64,000 nucleotides of DNA from DASCNA01 sp036011305. GTDB lineage: Bacteria > Verrucomicrobiota > Lentisphaeria > Victivallales > GWF2-38-69. The notes under the pieces are model-generated. The model worked only from the letters and a program-made list of their open reading frames with translations. It searched no databases and was not told where the DNA came from. The position numbers and the translations under genes are program-made. Below, in pieces: positions 55,144 to 64,000 of the stretch. The stretch covers positions 1 through 64,000 of the forward strand of contig DASCNA010000182.1 in assembly GCA_036011305.1 (NCBI GenBank), read 5' to 3'. Numbering within the stretch: the first letter of the stretch is position 1; each line of letters starts with the position of its first letter.

Positions 55144-58100
55144 ATGAAACTTTACAATATTATGATTCATAAAAATATACAAGAAAATGTAAGTAAAGAA
55201 ACTTTTAGAACTGCTACAAAACTGCTAAATGATGAAGCAATTCTAGCTTGCTATAATGTAGATAAAAATACTTATTTTGTTGTAAAAAGGCCTAAAGATC
55301 ACATCATAAAAACAAACATCATAGATATTAATAACAAAATTAAAAGTAAAAATTATTCAGAACTATCAAGTGAAGATTTAGCTTCCTATTTACACTATCA
55401 GTTATACAGAGATAAACTTGTCTCCATAAATAAAAAGACTAAAACTCAAGAAGAGAACCAATCCACTAATAAGGTTGACTCTACTTATGTTCCAGTTTCG
55501 GAGCCTTCAGCCAAACTATATTTATATTCCAAAGATGGATTTCCAAACGCTTCCAGTGCCTGGGAACACTGCGATGTAAATGTTAAGTTAAAAATAAATA
55601 AGCAGGAATATATAGGCAATATTAATAAATTAAGACAGATAAGATTTGATGAAGACAAAGCCGCAAGTACGTTAAAAATTTTAGATTTTGATTCCCAGTC
55701 AAGACAGATAATACGTTTCCTGTCACAGTTTGCAGAAGCTGACGGTTCAGGTTTTTCTCTGAAATCAGATATGATGTCCGAACTTTTCCATAGTCTAATT
55801 AGATTTCAAAGATTTTTCTTTAATGATGAACAAATTATTATACATCGACAGCACGCAGAAATTGTAACAGCTGCAACAGAAAATGACAAAAACACCAAAG
55901 TACCTAATTTATTAATTGACGACTGTTTATTACCAATTAAAAATACATCTTTAATTTTTGGAAAAACAGGAGTATGGATAGGTGTTAAAGGAGAATACTG
56001 GTGGATCCCTGCCGTTGTAGATTTAATATGGCTTAGAAAGTTTTTATTATCTGATAAGCCCGTTAACATAGAAGCTCAATTACCATTGAGACATATAGAT
56101 TCTTTAGCTTATAAACTTGAAAAAAAATCATTAACTTCAGAGTTATTAATTAATTTTAATGAGAATAATATATTGACTCTAAAATTGATTTTTAACTATG
56201 ATAATCATATTATACCAACTGATAACAATAGACTGTCAGCGTCAAATCAGAAGTATTGGGAACGAGATAAAAAAGCAGAGCGAAGTATAATAAACGAAAT
56301 ATTAAGATTTGGCTTTAAACAGGAAAATCAGGACAATCGAAATTCTTCATATTTTATTAATGATACTGAATCAATTGGAATTTTTGCAGAGAATAGACTC
56401 CCTAAATGGGAATCTGATAAAAATATTAATTTACTTTTTGATACAAATGCCGGTAAATTATTACTGTCAAATCTTTCTATCATTCATTTGGTTTGTTTAA
56501 ATCCAGTAGAAAATGGTTCTCAGGTTCAGCTGAAATATATTATAGAATCTGAAGAGGATAAATTACATATAAGAGATTTAATCAAATCTGTTAATAAGAA
56601 TAGAACATTTATTATTACGTCAAATCAGAAATTATTTAAAATACCTGATAATCTATACTTATTTATTAAAAAGTTTCAAAATGTAATAAATGTAAACGCA
56701 AAATCAAAAAATACGTTTAAAATTCCAATAGGCAGTATACTCTACTGGATTAAATCTGCAGATAATATTTCTGGCTTAATTCCAAAACAATGGAAAAATC
56801 TTTCTGACAAAGTAGGCAGAGATTCTGATCCAAAAGCTAAAAAGGAGCAAGTAAATACTAAACTTATTACTGAAGATTTTAAAGGCATATTAAGAAATTA
56901 TCAAAAAGAATCAGTCTCCTGGATGAGTACAATGATAAGTGAAAATTTCAACATCATTCTTGCAGATGAAATGGGACTTGGAAAAACCATACAGGCTTTG
57001 GCTTTACTAAATACTTTAAAGTCAAATTCAAATAAGAATATAAAATGTATTGTTGTATGTCCAACAAGTTTAACAGATAACTGGTTTTCAGAATCTGCTA
57101 AATTTACACCTGGTATTAAAACTTTGCTTATAAATGGTGCAAACAGAAAGACTCTGTTTGAAAAAATTACTGAATATGAATTAATAATAACATCTTACGC
57201 TCTAATAAAACGTGATATTGATGAATATAATAAATTGAAATTTGATTTACTAATACTGGATGAAGCTCAGCATATTAAAAATCCTGCTACAATTAACTCT
57301 AAAGTTTGTAAATCATTAGACTCAAAACATCGTATTGTCTTAACCGGAACACCGTTAGAAAACTCTCCAGAAGATATATGGTCTATTTTTGATTTTTTAA
57401 ATCCTGGTACGCTGGGAACAAAAGATTCTTTTAGAGCAAACTATTCAAAAATTGAAGATGATATAGATAAACAAAAAGAACTTGCACAAAGAATTGCTCC
57501 TTTTATTTTGCGCAGACATAAACAGGATGTAGAGCAACTGCCTGAAAAGGTTGAACAAACTCTACTATGTGAAATGCCCCCAAAACAACAGAAACTTTAT
57601 GATAAAATACTTTATGAAGGACAATTAAAATATAAATCATTTTTCAAAGGTAAGTTATCAAGATTTGATGTTTTAACTTCACTGTTAAGGCTACGGCAGT
57701 TATGCTGTCATCCACAACTTTTACCTGATATAATTAATCATGATATTGAAGAATCGACCAAAACTGATCTTCTGCAGGAAGTTATTTTTGAAACAATAGA
57801 TAGTGGGCATAGACCTCTCATTTTCAGCCAGTTCACTTCTTTTCTATCAATTATCCGTAAATGGTGTGATAACCAAAATATTAGTTACGAATATTTAGAC
57901 GGACAGACAAAAAACAGACTGGATAAAGTAAATAGATTTAATAAAGATAAAAGTATCAATTTATTTTTACTGAGTCTTAAAGCTGGCGGAACAGGATTAA
58001 ATCTAACTGGCGCAGATACAGTTATTATATATGATCCATGGTGGAATCCTTCTGTAGAAGCACAGGCAACTGACAGAACACATAGAATTGGACAGAAAAA

Positions 58101-58257
58101 ACAGGTAACTACAATTAAACTGGTAGTTAAAAATTCTATTGAAGAAAAAATACTGAATTTACAGCAGAGAAAGCAGAACCTGTTTAATGGAATTGTGGAA
58201 CACAGTTCTTCATTCAGAAAATTAACAGATCAGGATATTAATTATCTTCTATACTGA
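55144..58257 (+). CDS. SNF2-family helicase
   Basis: A protein of about 1037 residues from the ATG at 55144; a TTG at 55129 is also in frame. The C-terminal half is a full SNF2 ATPase: motif I LADEMGLGKTIQALALL, DEAQHIKNP (II), LTGTPLENSPEDIWSIFDF (III), then helicase C with SLKAGGTGLNLTGADTVI and QATDRTHRIGQ. The N-terminal 560 residues are unlike anything I can name; no Cys-rich SWIM zinc finger is visible. The family remodels protein-DNA complexes or moves on dsDNA. It starts divergently from murC and is not next to a recognisable defence or restriction gene. Confidence 0.9.
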   Translation: MKLYNIMIHKNIQENVSKETFRTATKLLNDEAILACYNVDKNTYFVVKRPKDHIIKTNIIDINNKIKSKNYSELSSEDLASYLHYQLYRDKLVSINKKTKTQEENQSTNKVDSTYVPVSEPSAKLYLYSKDGFPNASSAWEHCDVNVKLKINKQEYIGNINKLRQIRFDEDKAASTLKILDFDSQSRQIIRFLSQFAEADGSGFSLKSDMMSELFHSLIRFQRFFFNDEQIIIHRQHAEIVTAATENDKNTKVPNLLIDDCLLPIKNTSLIFGKTGVWIGVKGEYWWIPAVVDLIWLRKFLLSDKPVNIEAQLPLRHIDSLAYKLEKKSLTSELLINFNENNILTLKLIFNYDNHIIPTDNNRLSASNQKYWERDKKAERSIINEILRFGFKQENQDNRNSSYFINDTESIGIFAENRLPKWESDKNINLLFDTNAGKLLLSNLSIIHLVCLNPVENGSQVQLKYIIESEEDKLHIRDLIKSVNKNRTFIITSNQKLFKIPDNLYLFIKKFQNVINVNAKSKNTFKIPIGSILYWIKSADNISGLIPKQWKNLSDKVGRDSDPKAKKEQVNTKLITEDFKGILRNYQKESVSWMSTMISENFNIILADEMGLGKTIQALALLNTLKSNSNKNIKCIVVCPTSLTDNWFSESAKFTPGIKTLLINGANRKTLFEKITEYELIITSYALIKRDIDEYNKLKFDLLILDEAQHIKNPATINSKVCKSLDSKHRIVLTGTPLENSPEDIWSIFDFLNPGTLGTKDSFRANYSKIEDDIDKQKELAQRIAPFILRRHKQDVEQLPEKVEQTLLCEMPPKQQKLYDKILYEGQLKYKSFFKGKLSRFDVLTSLLRLRQLCCHPQLLPDIINHDIEESTKTDLLQEVIFETIDSGHRPLIFSQFTSFLSIIRKWCDNQNISYEYLDGQTKNRLDKVNRFNKDKSINLFLLSLKAGGTGLNLTGADTVIIYDPWWNPSVEAQATDRTHRIGQKKQVTTIKLVVKNSIEEKILNLQQRKQNLFNGIVEHSSSFRKLTDQDINYLLY

Positions 58258-58332
58258 CATTCACATTTATTATAATATAATTAGTATTTTAGAATATATT
58301 TAAATTGTGTATAATTTTATGGGCAATTCTTA

Positions 58333-59433
58333 ATGAAGCTTTCAATTGTAATACCTGTATATAATGAAGTAAATACACTGAATGAAATATTAGATAAAGT
58401 CCTTTCTGCTCCTCTCCCGAACAATATTGAAAAAGAAATTATTATTATCGATGACTATTCAACAGACGGTACCAGAAAACTGTTAAAATCATATAACAGT
58501 AAAAATATAAGAAAAATTTTCCACGATAAAAACAGAGGAAAAGGAGCCGCATTAAAAACAGGATATTCAAACTGTACAGGTGATATGGTTATTGTACAGG
58601 ATGCAGACCTCGAATATGACCCAAATGAATATACAAAGTTAATTACCCCAATACTGAATAACAAAGCAGATGTTGTATATGGTTCAAGATTCATTGGACA
58701 GGATGCACATAGAATAATTTATTTCTGGCATAGTATAGGTAATAAAATTCTTACATTGATGTCAAATATGTTCAGTGATTTGAATCTTACTGATATGGAA
58801 ACATGTTACAAAGTTTTTAAAAGCTCCATCATAAAAAAACTTAATTTAGAGGAAAACCGTTTTGGTGTTGAACCTGAAGTTACAGCTAAAATAGCTGCTC
58901 TGGCAAAAAAAGAGGATGTAAGAATTTATGAAGTTGGTATCTCCTATTACGGTCGCACGTATACTGAAGGTAAAAAAATAGGTTTTAAAGATGGCTTGAG
59001 AGCAGCATGGTGTATATGGAAATATAATTCTACCTTCGCTGCAAAAACTATCAAATATGTTGTTAACGGCTCACTAGTCGCTTTATTTCAAATATTAGTA
59101 ATGTGGATAATGGTTAGAACCTTAAATATACAGGAATTTCAAAGTATAAATATAGCAAATATTATCAGTATTGAAATAACACTATTTTTTGCATTCTTTT
59201 TGCATTCTAAAATAACATGGAGGCAAAAATATAATACTTCTTCAAATTTTATTATTAAGCTTATTAAATTTCATTTGGTAACATTTATATCTATTTCAAT
59301 CAGAATAATAGTGTTTTATATTCTTACTTCTATTGGATTCTTCTACCTATTATGTACAATTTTATCTATTATTATTGCTATTTTTATTAACTTTTTGGGT
59401 TATGATAAAATCGTTTTCAGATCATCTAAATAA
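58333..59433 (+). CDS. GT2 glycosyltransferase (DPM1-like) fused to GtrA-like membrane domain
   Basis: A 366-residue protein. Residues 1-230 are a GT2 domain of the dolichol/undecaprenyl-phosphate mannosyl- or glucosyltransferase type: LSIVIPVYNEVNTL, DDYSTDGTR, NRGKGAALKTGY and VQDADLEYD (the metal-binding acidic motif). Residues 240-366 form a four-helix GtrA-like domain. The protein probably makes a polyprenyl-phosphate sugar on the cytosolic face, and the GtrA part may help flip it. The next gene, convergent, is a GT39-type enzyme that would use such a donor. The start has no strong ribosome site. Confidence 0.85.
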   Translation: MKLSIVIPVYNEVNTLNEILDKVLSAPLPNNIEKEIIIIDDYSTDGTRKLLKSYNSKNIRKIFHDKNRGKGAALKTGYSNCTGDMVIVQDADLEYDPNEYTKLITPILNNKADVVYGSRFIGQDAHRIIYFWHSIGNKILTLMSNMFSDLNLTDMETCYKVFKSSIIKKLNLEENRFGVEPEVTAKIAALAKKEDVRIYEVGISYYGRTYTEGKKIGFKDGLRAAWCIWKYNSTFAAKTIKYVVNGSLVALFQILVMWIMVRTLNIQEFQSINIANIISIEITLFFAFFLHSKITWRQKYNTSSNFIIKLIKFHLVTFISISIRIIVFYILTSIGFFYLLCTILSIIIAIFINFLGYDKIVFRSSK

Positions 59434-59467
59434 TGGATACTGTACAATATATAAACATCTTATACTT

Positions 59468-60814
59468 TTATAATTTTTCTTTTCTCTTAAATAAATTTGA
59501 AAATATCATTACAAATCCAAAAGCTGCATAAATATTGATCAATGGTTCTACCGGAACTCTAAATCTTGGAGTAGCAACCGGTCCTGGAACCAGAATAAAA
59601 TACAAAATAATTATTAAATAAATAATATGAATTAATCTCTCTGTATTACTTTTCTTAAAAATAAGATAAATAAAGGCAAAAAGAAAAACTAGATATTTTA
59701 ATAAAATAAAAATAATTAACGGTAAAGCATAAAGGAGCAGAAAAAAATTATCAGAAAAATAGTGTTTGATACCAGCAAACAAACCTTTTGTATTTACTAC
59801 TGAAAGAGTACCTCTACTTCCAACCTCATATCCAAATATTTTATATAATTCGCCAATAGAGGGAAATAATACTTTTATGTCACCTTTAAAATGTAAGTAT
59901 AAATACAATATTGGATTTTCTTTTATGATTTGGAATCCTTTTTCTTTTGAAAATCGTGCCTTTTGAGCCTGCGAAGAATAATTGCTTAATTTATCATCAA
60001 TTATCTTTTGCTGCGTATCATATGCTATTTTGTTTTTCTCTGCTTCAAGAGCACAGGCATTGTATCTATAAATATTAATAGATGGAACCGATGAAAAACC
60101 GAAGTAATTAACTATTTCATAATTTCTAATATACCATCCTCCTAAACAACAAAATAAAACAATTATTGCAATTAAAGATAATATAATTTTTTTGTTATAT
60201 ATAAATATTACAATAATCAAAAAAATAGATAGAGGAAGAAAAATTGCTCTTAAATAACATAAAACTGCAGAAAATAGACTTAATATAATCACAGATATAT
60301 ATCTAATATTCTCTCTGTTACATTTTAATTTATTAATTAATCTCTGTAATATAAATAGAGTAAAAATAATCATAAAAGTAAAAATAGTTTCAGATAATAT
60401 TTTTGAACAGTAAACGATAGATAAAATTGATATTACCTGAAATATTCCAGCAAGAATAGAAATCTTATCATATTTAAAAATTAAATTTGATAGTTTATAT
60501 ACTAAAAGACAGGTTAAAGAATCAATAAATGCCTGAAAAATCAGTAATGATATTAAAAATCCATTTTTAAATATAAGAATAAAAAAAGAAATAATTACCG
60601 GATAACCAGGTACTCTAAATATTTCAGGGTGGATTGCAGTACCATAAATATGTTTAAATAGAAGGCCTTTGGCCAGTCTAATATAATCATATGAATCAGG
60701 CGACAAATAACTATCTCCCAAATTATAGGCAAGGAGGACAATTGTAACCCTTATTACTAGAGCAGTAAAAAATATACAAAGATAAACTTGATTGTTAGAT
60801 TTTTTTTCATCCAT
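59468..60814 (-). CDS. GT39/ArnT-like membrane glycosyltransferase
   Basis: A 448-residue polytopic protein with about eleven helices. The first periplasmic loop carries SPDSYDYIRLAKG, the acidic motif of the PMT/ArnT (GT-C) fold, and FRVPGYPVIISFF is also typical. It transfers a sugar from a polyprenyl-phosphate donor to a lipid or protein on the outer face. It is convergent with the GT2-GtrA gene that may make its donor, with 34 bases between stops. The acceptor is unknown. Confidence 0.8.
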   Translation of the reverse strand: MDEKKSNNQVYLCIFFTALVIRVTIVLLAYNLGDSYLSPDSYDYIRLAKGLLFKHIYGTAIHPEIFRVPGYPVIISFFILIFKNGFLISLLIFQAFIDSLTCLLVYKLSNLIFKYDKISILAGIFQVISILSIVYCSKILSETIFTFMIIFTLFILQRLINKLKCNRENIRYISVIILSLFSAVLCYLRAIFLPLSIFLIIVIFIYNKKIILSLIAIIVLFCCLGGWYIRNYEIVNYFGFSSVPSINIYRYNACALEAEKNKIAYDTQQKIIDDKLSNYSSQAQKARFSKEKGFQIIKENPILYLYLHFKGDIKVLFPSIGELYKIFGYEVGSRGTLSVVNTKGLFAGIKHYFSDNFFLLLYALPLIIFILLKYLVFLFAFIYLIFKKSNTERLIHIIYLIIILYFILVPGPVATPRFRVPVEPLINIYAAFGFVMIFSNLFKRKEKL

Positions 60815-60826
60815 TTATATAATAAT

Positions 60827-60867
60827 AAAAGCCCTGAACTCATATATCTATAGAGTTCAGGGCTTTT
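60827..60867. terminator. strong bidirectional terminator ending the S10 operon
   Basis: A perfect 15-base-pair stem, AAAAGCCCTGAACTC (60827-60841) and GAGTTCAGGGCTTTT (60853-60867), with an 11-base loop and T-tracts in both directions. It is 25 bases after the rpsS stop. It also precedes the GT39 gene, whose promoter must lie within it or be read-through. Confidence 0.92.
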
Positions 60868-60891
60868 TATATAAAATGATAAATCTATTTA

Positions 60892-61161
60892 TTATTTACC
60901 GCTTATAACACCATGTACTTTGAAGTGACGTGTTATAGCAAATTCACCAAGTTTATGTCCAACCATATTTTCAGTAACAAAAACATTTATAAATGTTTTG
61001 CCATTGTGAACATTAAAATTATGTCCAACAAAATCAGGCATAATCATAGATCTTCTTGACCATGTTTTAATAGGTCTTTTAATAGAAGCTCTATTCATTT
61101 TTTCAACTTTTTTCAAAAGATGACCATCAACGAAAGGGCCTTTTTTTACTGATCTAGACAT
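60892..61161 (-). CDS. rpsS: ribosomal protein S19
   Basis: An 89-residue S19 with SRSVKKGPFVDGHLLKKVEK at the N-terminus and HKLGEFAITRHFKVHG near the C-terminus. The start overlaps the rplB stop by one base (TAATG). In most bacteria rplV follows; here a terminator follows, so this is the last gene of the operon. Confidence 0.98.
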   Translation of the reverse strand: MSRSVKKGPFVDGHLLKKVEKMNRASIKRPIKTWSRRSMIMPDFVGHNFNVHNGKTFINVFVTENMVGHKLGEFAITRHFKVHGVISGK

Positions 61162-61991
61162 TATTTTTTCCTCCTGCGTTCAAGAATAAATTTGCTTGAA
61201 GCTTTTTTCTTACTTCTAGTCTTTTTACCTTTAGCAAGTTGTCCCCATGGTGATTGTGGATGTCCACCACCACTGGTTTTACCTTCACCACCACCCATTG
61301 GATGATCAACAGGGTTCATAGCAACACCTCTAACATGAGGTCTTTTGCCTAGATAACGAGATTTACCTGCTTTACCAAGATTTACATTCATTTTCTCAAT
61401 ATTTCCAACTTGGCCAATTGTAGCTATGCATTCAATATTGATCATTCTTACTTCACCGCTTGGTAATTTTACCATAGCGTGCTTCTCTTCTTTAGCTCTG
61501 AGAATAGCAACCTGTCCGGCAGAACGTACTAATTTAGCACCACAACCAGGTGATAATTCAATATTATGAATATTTACACCAACAGGTATATTTTTTAATT
61601 TTTTAGCATTGCCAGGTTTTACTTCAGCATCAACACCGCTCATTACTTTGTCGCCTACTTTTAGTTTCAAAGGAGCTAAAATATAACGTTTTTCTCCATC
61701 GGCGTATGCTAATAAAGCAATATTTGCGCTTCTGTTCGGATCATATTCAATGCTCTGAACTGTTGCTGGAATACCATCTTTATTCCTTTTAAAATCAATT
61801 GTACGGAATTTTCTTTTATTTCCGCTTCCTCTAAATCTTGTTGTTATGCGGCCATTATTATTTCTGCCACCAGTACTCTTCTTGCCTTTAGTAAGTGACT
61901 TTTCTGGTTTAGTTGCTGTTATTTCAGCAAAATCAAGAACCGTCATTTGACGAAGACTTCTTGTTACTGGTTTATATTTTTTAAGAGCCAT
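61161..61991 (-). CDS. rplB: ribosomal protein L2
   Basis: A 276-residue L2 of normal length. KYKPVTRSLRQMTVLDFAEI at the N-terminus, then GRNNNGRITTRFRGSGNKRK and the conserved loop VAMNPVDHPMGGGEGKTSGG (including the peptidyl-transferase-proximal His). It has a one-base overlap with rpsS and a 49-base gap from rplW. Confidence 0.98.
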   Translation of the reverse strand: MALKKYKPVTRSLRQMTVLDFAEITATKPEKSLTKGKKSTGGRNNNGRITTRFRGSGNKRKFRTIDFKRNKDGIPATVQSIEYDPNRSANIALLAYADGEKRYILAPLKLKVGDKVMSGVDAEVKPGNAKKLKNIPVGVNIHNIELSPGCGAKLVRSAGQVAILRAKEEKHAMVKLPSGEVRMINIECIATIGQVGNIEKMNVNLGKAGKSRYLGKRPHVRGVAMNPVDHPMGGGEGKTSGGGHPQSPWGQLAKGKKTRSKKKASSKFILERRRKK

Positions 61992-62040
61992 AAGTTACCA
62001 CCTTAAATATTTTAACAGTCTTTCGACTTAATTTATACTC

Positions 62041-62325
62041 TTATATTACGTCAATACTTCCATCAGATAAAGTGACGACTGCACGTTTACTTGATGCTGT
62101 ATATCCCTGTTTTACAGATCTTCTGCCCATACGTTTAGGTTTCCCTTTACGATTCAATACATTGACATCTTTTACTTTGACGTCATATATGCTTTCTACT
62201 GCATGAGCAATATCAATTTTGGATGCACTTTTATTTACTTTAAAAATATATTTATTGGCATCTTTCTGTTCCATACTCTTTTCACTTACGAGTATAGTTT
62301 CAATAACTGAATAAGGATTTAACAT
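62041..62325 (-). CDS. rplW: ribosomal protein L23
   Basis: A 94-residue L23 with LVSEKSMEQKDANKYIFKV and VKDVNVLNRKGKPKRMGRR. It binds domain III of 23S rRNA at the tunnel exit, where SRP docks. It is 17 bases from rplD in the usual order. Confidence 0.97.
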   Translation of the reverse strand: MLNPYSVIETILVSEKSMEQKDANKYIFKVNKSASKIDIAHAVESIYDVKVKDVNVLNRKGKPKRMGRRSVKQGYTASSKRAVVTLSDGSIDVI

Positions 62326-62342
62326 TTTATCTACACTCCCGC

Positions 62343-62966
62343 TTAAAGTCTGGTTACAAATTCTTTAATAGCATCTTCAGAAAATAAAATGTCATTACAT
62401 AATAATAACTGGTATACGTTCACAGAAGATTCTTTTATTAAAAGCGCATTAGGAATATTACCAGTAGCTTTTAGTACTTCATCAGTATAATCTTTAACAA
62501 CTATTAAAACTTTTTTATCAAGTTTTAAGTTACTAAGAATTTCTACAGCATTTTTTGTTTTATGATCAGGAAGATCAAAACTGTCAATTATATGAACTGA
62601 TGACTCGTTAACTTTTTCTGAAAAAGCTCTTTTTAAAGCAAGTTTTCTAACTTTTTTATTAACCTTTTTGAAAAAAGTTCTAGGTTTTGGACCAAATGCA
62701 ACTCCACCGCCACTCCATATTGGACTTGTAGGTGTACCTGCTCTTGCTCTACCTGTTCCTTTTTGTCTATAAGGTTTAGCTCCACCGCCATTTACATTAG
62801 CACGATTCTTAGTAGAAGCTGTACCTGCTCTTAATGCAGCTCTATATGCAACAACAACATCATGAACTGCCTGTTCACCCTTTTCAAGTTCTATATGTTT
62901 AGTATCTAAAACAAACTCTCTAACTGGGGCGCCAGTTTTATCAACAACTTGTATATTATTTTTCAT
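62343..62966 (-). CDS. rplD: ribosomal protein L4
   Basis: A 207-residue L4 with the extended-loop motif YRQKGTGRARAGTPTSPIWS and GPKPRTFFKKVNKKVRKLAL. In E. coli L4 regulates its own operon. Spacing to rplC is 16 bases. Confidence 0.97.
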   Translation of the reverse strand: MKNNIQVVDKTGAPVREFVLDTKHIELEKGEQAVHDVVVAYRAALRAGTASTKNRANVNGGGAKPYRQKGTGRARAGTPTSPIWSGGGVAFGPKPRTFFKKVNKKVRKLALKRAFSEKVNESSVHIIDSFDLPDHKTKNAVEILSNLKLDKKVLIVVKDYTDEVLKATGNIPNALLIKESSVNVYQLLLCNDILFSEDAIKEFVTRL

Positions 62967-62982
62967 AATTCATTATTCCTTG

Positions 62983-63624
62983 TTACGCTAAAGTTTTTTT
63001 AATAGCGGAACGTACAATAACAATTCCCCCGTTAGGACCAGGTATTGCACCCTTAATAAAAATAAGGTTATCTGCTTTATCAATACGGACTATTTTCAAA
63101 TTCTGAATTGTACGTTGGGCAGTCCCCATATGACCAGGCATTTTTCTACCTTTGTCTACATGTGCAGGTGATTCACATTGTCCGATTGAACCAGGTTTTC
63201 TTTTCCATCCTCCACCATGAGAATAGCGACCACCACCAAAGTTATAACGTTTTACAACACCTTGAAAACCGCGTCCCTTTGTTGTGCCAATTACATCAAT
63301 AAAATCATTTTCGTTGAACTGTTCAACTGTTAATACGGAACCTGCTTCAACTTCTGAATCTTCTTGAGCTCTGATTTCTCTTATGTATTGTGGCGGATTT
63401 TCTTCTAAACCGCTTTTTGCACAATGGCCTTTTACAGCCTTGCTTACATTTTTAGCTTTTTTTGTACCATAACCTAATTGTAATGCAGAATATCCATTAC
63501 GTTCTTGAGTCATTTGGTCAATTACTGTACATGGACCAGCTTCGATAACAGTTACAGGAGTAACCTTACCTTTCTCATCATAAAGCTGGGTCATACCAAT
63601 TTTTTTCCCAATTAAACCTTTCAT
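62983..63624 (-). CDS. rplC: ribosomal protein L3
   Basis: A 213-residue L3 with GLIGKKIGMTQLYDEKGKVT, TKGRGFQGVVKRYNFGGG and MPGHMGTAQRTIQNL. It is an early-assembly 50S protein. GGAG lies close upstream of the ATG. It follows rpsJ. Confidence 0.98.
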   Translation of the reverse strand: MKGLIGKKIGMTQLYDEKGKVTPVTVIEAGPCTVIDQMTQERNGYSALQLGYGTKKAKNVSKAVKGHCAKSGLEENPPQYIREIRAQEDSEVEAGSVLTVEQFNENDFIDVIGTTKGRGFQGVVKRYNFGGGRYSHGGGWKRKPGSIGQCESPAHVDKGRKMPGHMGTAQRTIQNLKIVRIDKADNLIFIKGAIPGPNGGIVIVRSAIKKTLA

Positions 63625-63681
63625 TTCTTCTCCTTAAGGCACATACCGTTTTTAGCATTGGTGCCGGTTAATATCATCGGT

Positions 63682-64000
63682 TTAGAAGCCGACTTTAATT
63701 GATATATCTACCCCTGAAGGTAAATTTAACTTTTTAAGTTCATCTACTGTTTTACCTGTAGGATTAATAATATCCAACAGACGTTTGTGAGTTCTTGTTT
63801 CGAACTGTTCCATAGATTTTTTATTAACATGCGGTGAACGATTAACAGTTATTCTTTCGATTTTTGTCGGTAGCGGAATTGGACCTGCTACAACAGCACC
63901 GGTTCTTTTTGCAGTGTTGACAATATCTTTTACAGATTTGTCTAAAATTCTATGGTCGAAAGCCTGTAAGCGAATTCTAATTCGCTGTTTTTGATTTGTT
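63682..64000 (-). CDS. rpsJ: ribosomal protein S10 (5' end outside window)
   Basis: The frame runs from the window edge to TAA at 63682-63684, 105 sense codons. QRIRIRLQAFDHRILDKS, AGPIPLPTKIERITVNRSPH and THKRLLDI are S10 hallmarks. Only the first few codons should be missing. It is the usual first gene of this operon. Confidence 0.97.
   Translation of the reverse strand, partial: TNQKQRIRIRLQAFDHRILDKSVKDIVNTAKRTGAVVAGPIPLPTKIERITVNRSPHVNKKSMEQFETRTHKRLLDIINPTGKTVDELKKLNLPSGVDISIKVGF

Noticed and set aside
22299..64000. Right-hand attachment site for the tRNA-Asn island
   Set aside because: Reading by eye I found no second copy of the tRNA T-arm/acceptor sequence in the window; the border may lie outside it or be degraded.

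Overview
The window comes from an AT-rich (roughly 30% G+C by eye) bacterium with a Gram-negative type of envelope: signal peptides, lipoproteins, a membrane-fusion-like periplasmic protein and several drug-efflux MFS pumps. Glycan-active enzymes, a PocR-type sensor kinase, a two-CW protein, acetolactate decarboxylase and a family-4 uracil-DNA glycosylase suggest an anaerobe from a sediment, gut or similar habitat. I cannot fix the phylum from the sequence. A PVC-type lineage such as Lentisphaerota is only a guess.

Left region (1-20.2 kb), mostly core metabolism. A partial lipoprotein glycosidase (1-1667) is followed by a probable minus-strand operon ppx-ppk1-MFS-dihydropyrimidinase-ridA. A 574-base gap with a decayed TPR remnant leads to a family-4 UDG and a C45 peptidase. 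Next come a sugar-type MFS symporter, a divergent IspH, an ABC-2 permease with an exported protein, a PurN-like formyltransferase, ffh and ilvD.

Island (about 20.2-29 kb). A tyrosine recombinase overlaps the 3' half of tRNA-Asn(GTT) antisense, the classic sign of site-specific integration. Behind it lie signalling genes in several states of decay: a 0.43 kb tandem duplication that made a receiver/Cys-domain chimera, an intact receiver-GGDEF protein, a receiver, a 1226-residue PocR hybrid kinase, a frameshifted second kinase, a receiver stub, a two-CW Cys-rich protein and a truncated GH18 enzyme. I found no right-hand attachment site.

Middle (29.7-43.6 kb). A GH106-like glycosidase, small exported proteins, two further Bcr/CflA-type pumps (one a close paralogue of the pump at 3.7-4.9 kb) with XRE-PAS and TetR regulators nearby, a miniature HlyD-like protein, trkA-trkH potassium uptake, a DUF202 protein and a secreted Met/Cys-rich repeat protein.

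Right (43.8-64 kb). A permuted ATP-grasp enzyme with uvrB, an exported endonuclease/phosphatase-fold enzyme, a LysR/EamA divergent pair, an exported acetolactate decarboxylase, acylphosphatase, zinc-ribbon proteins, prmA, murC, a SNF2 helicase and two lipid-linked-sugar glycosyltransferases. The window ends in the S10 operon rpsJ-rplC-rplD-rplW-rplB-rpsS, which stops at a strong terminator after rpsS instead of continuing into rplV.
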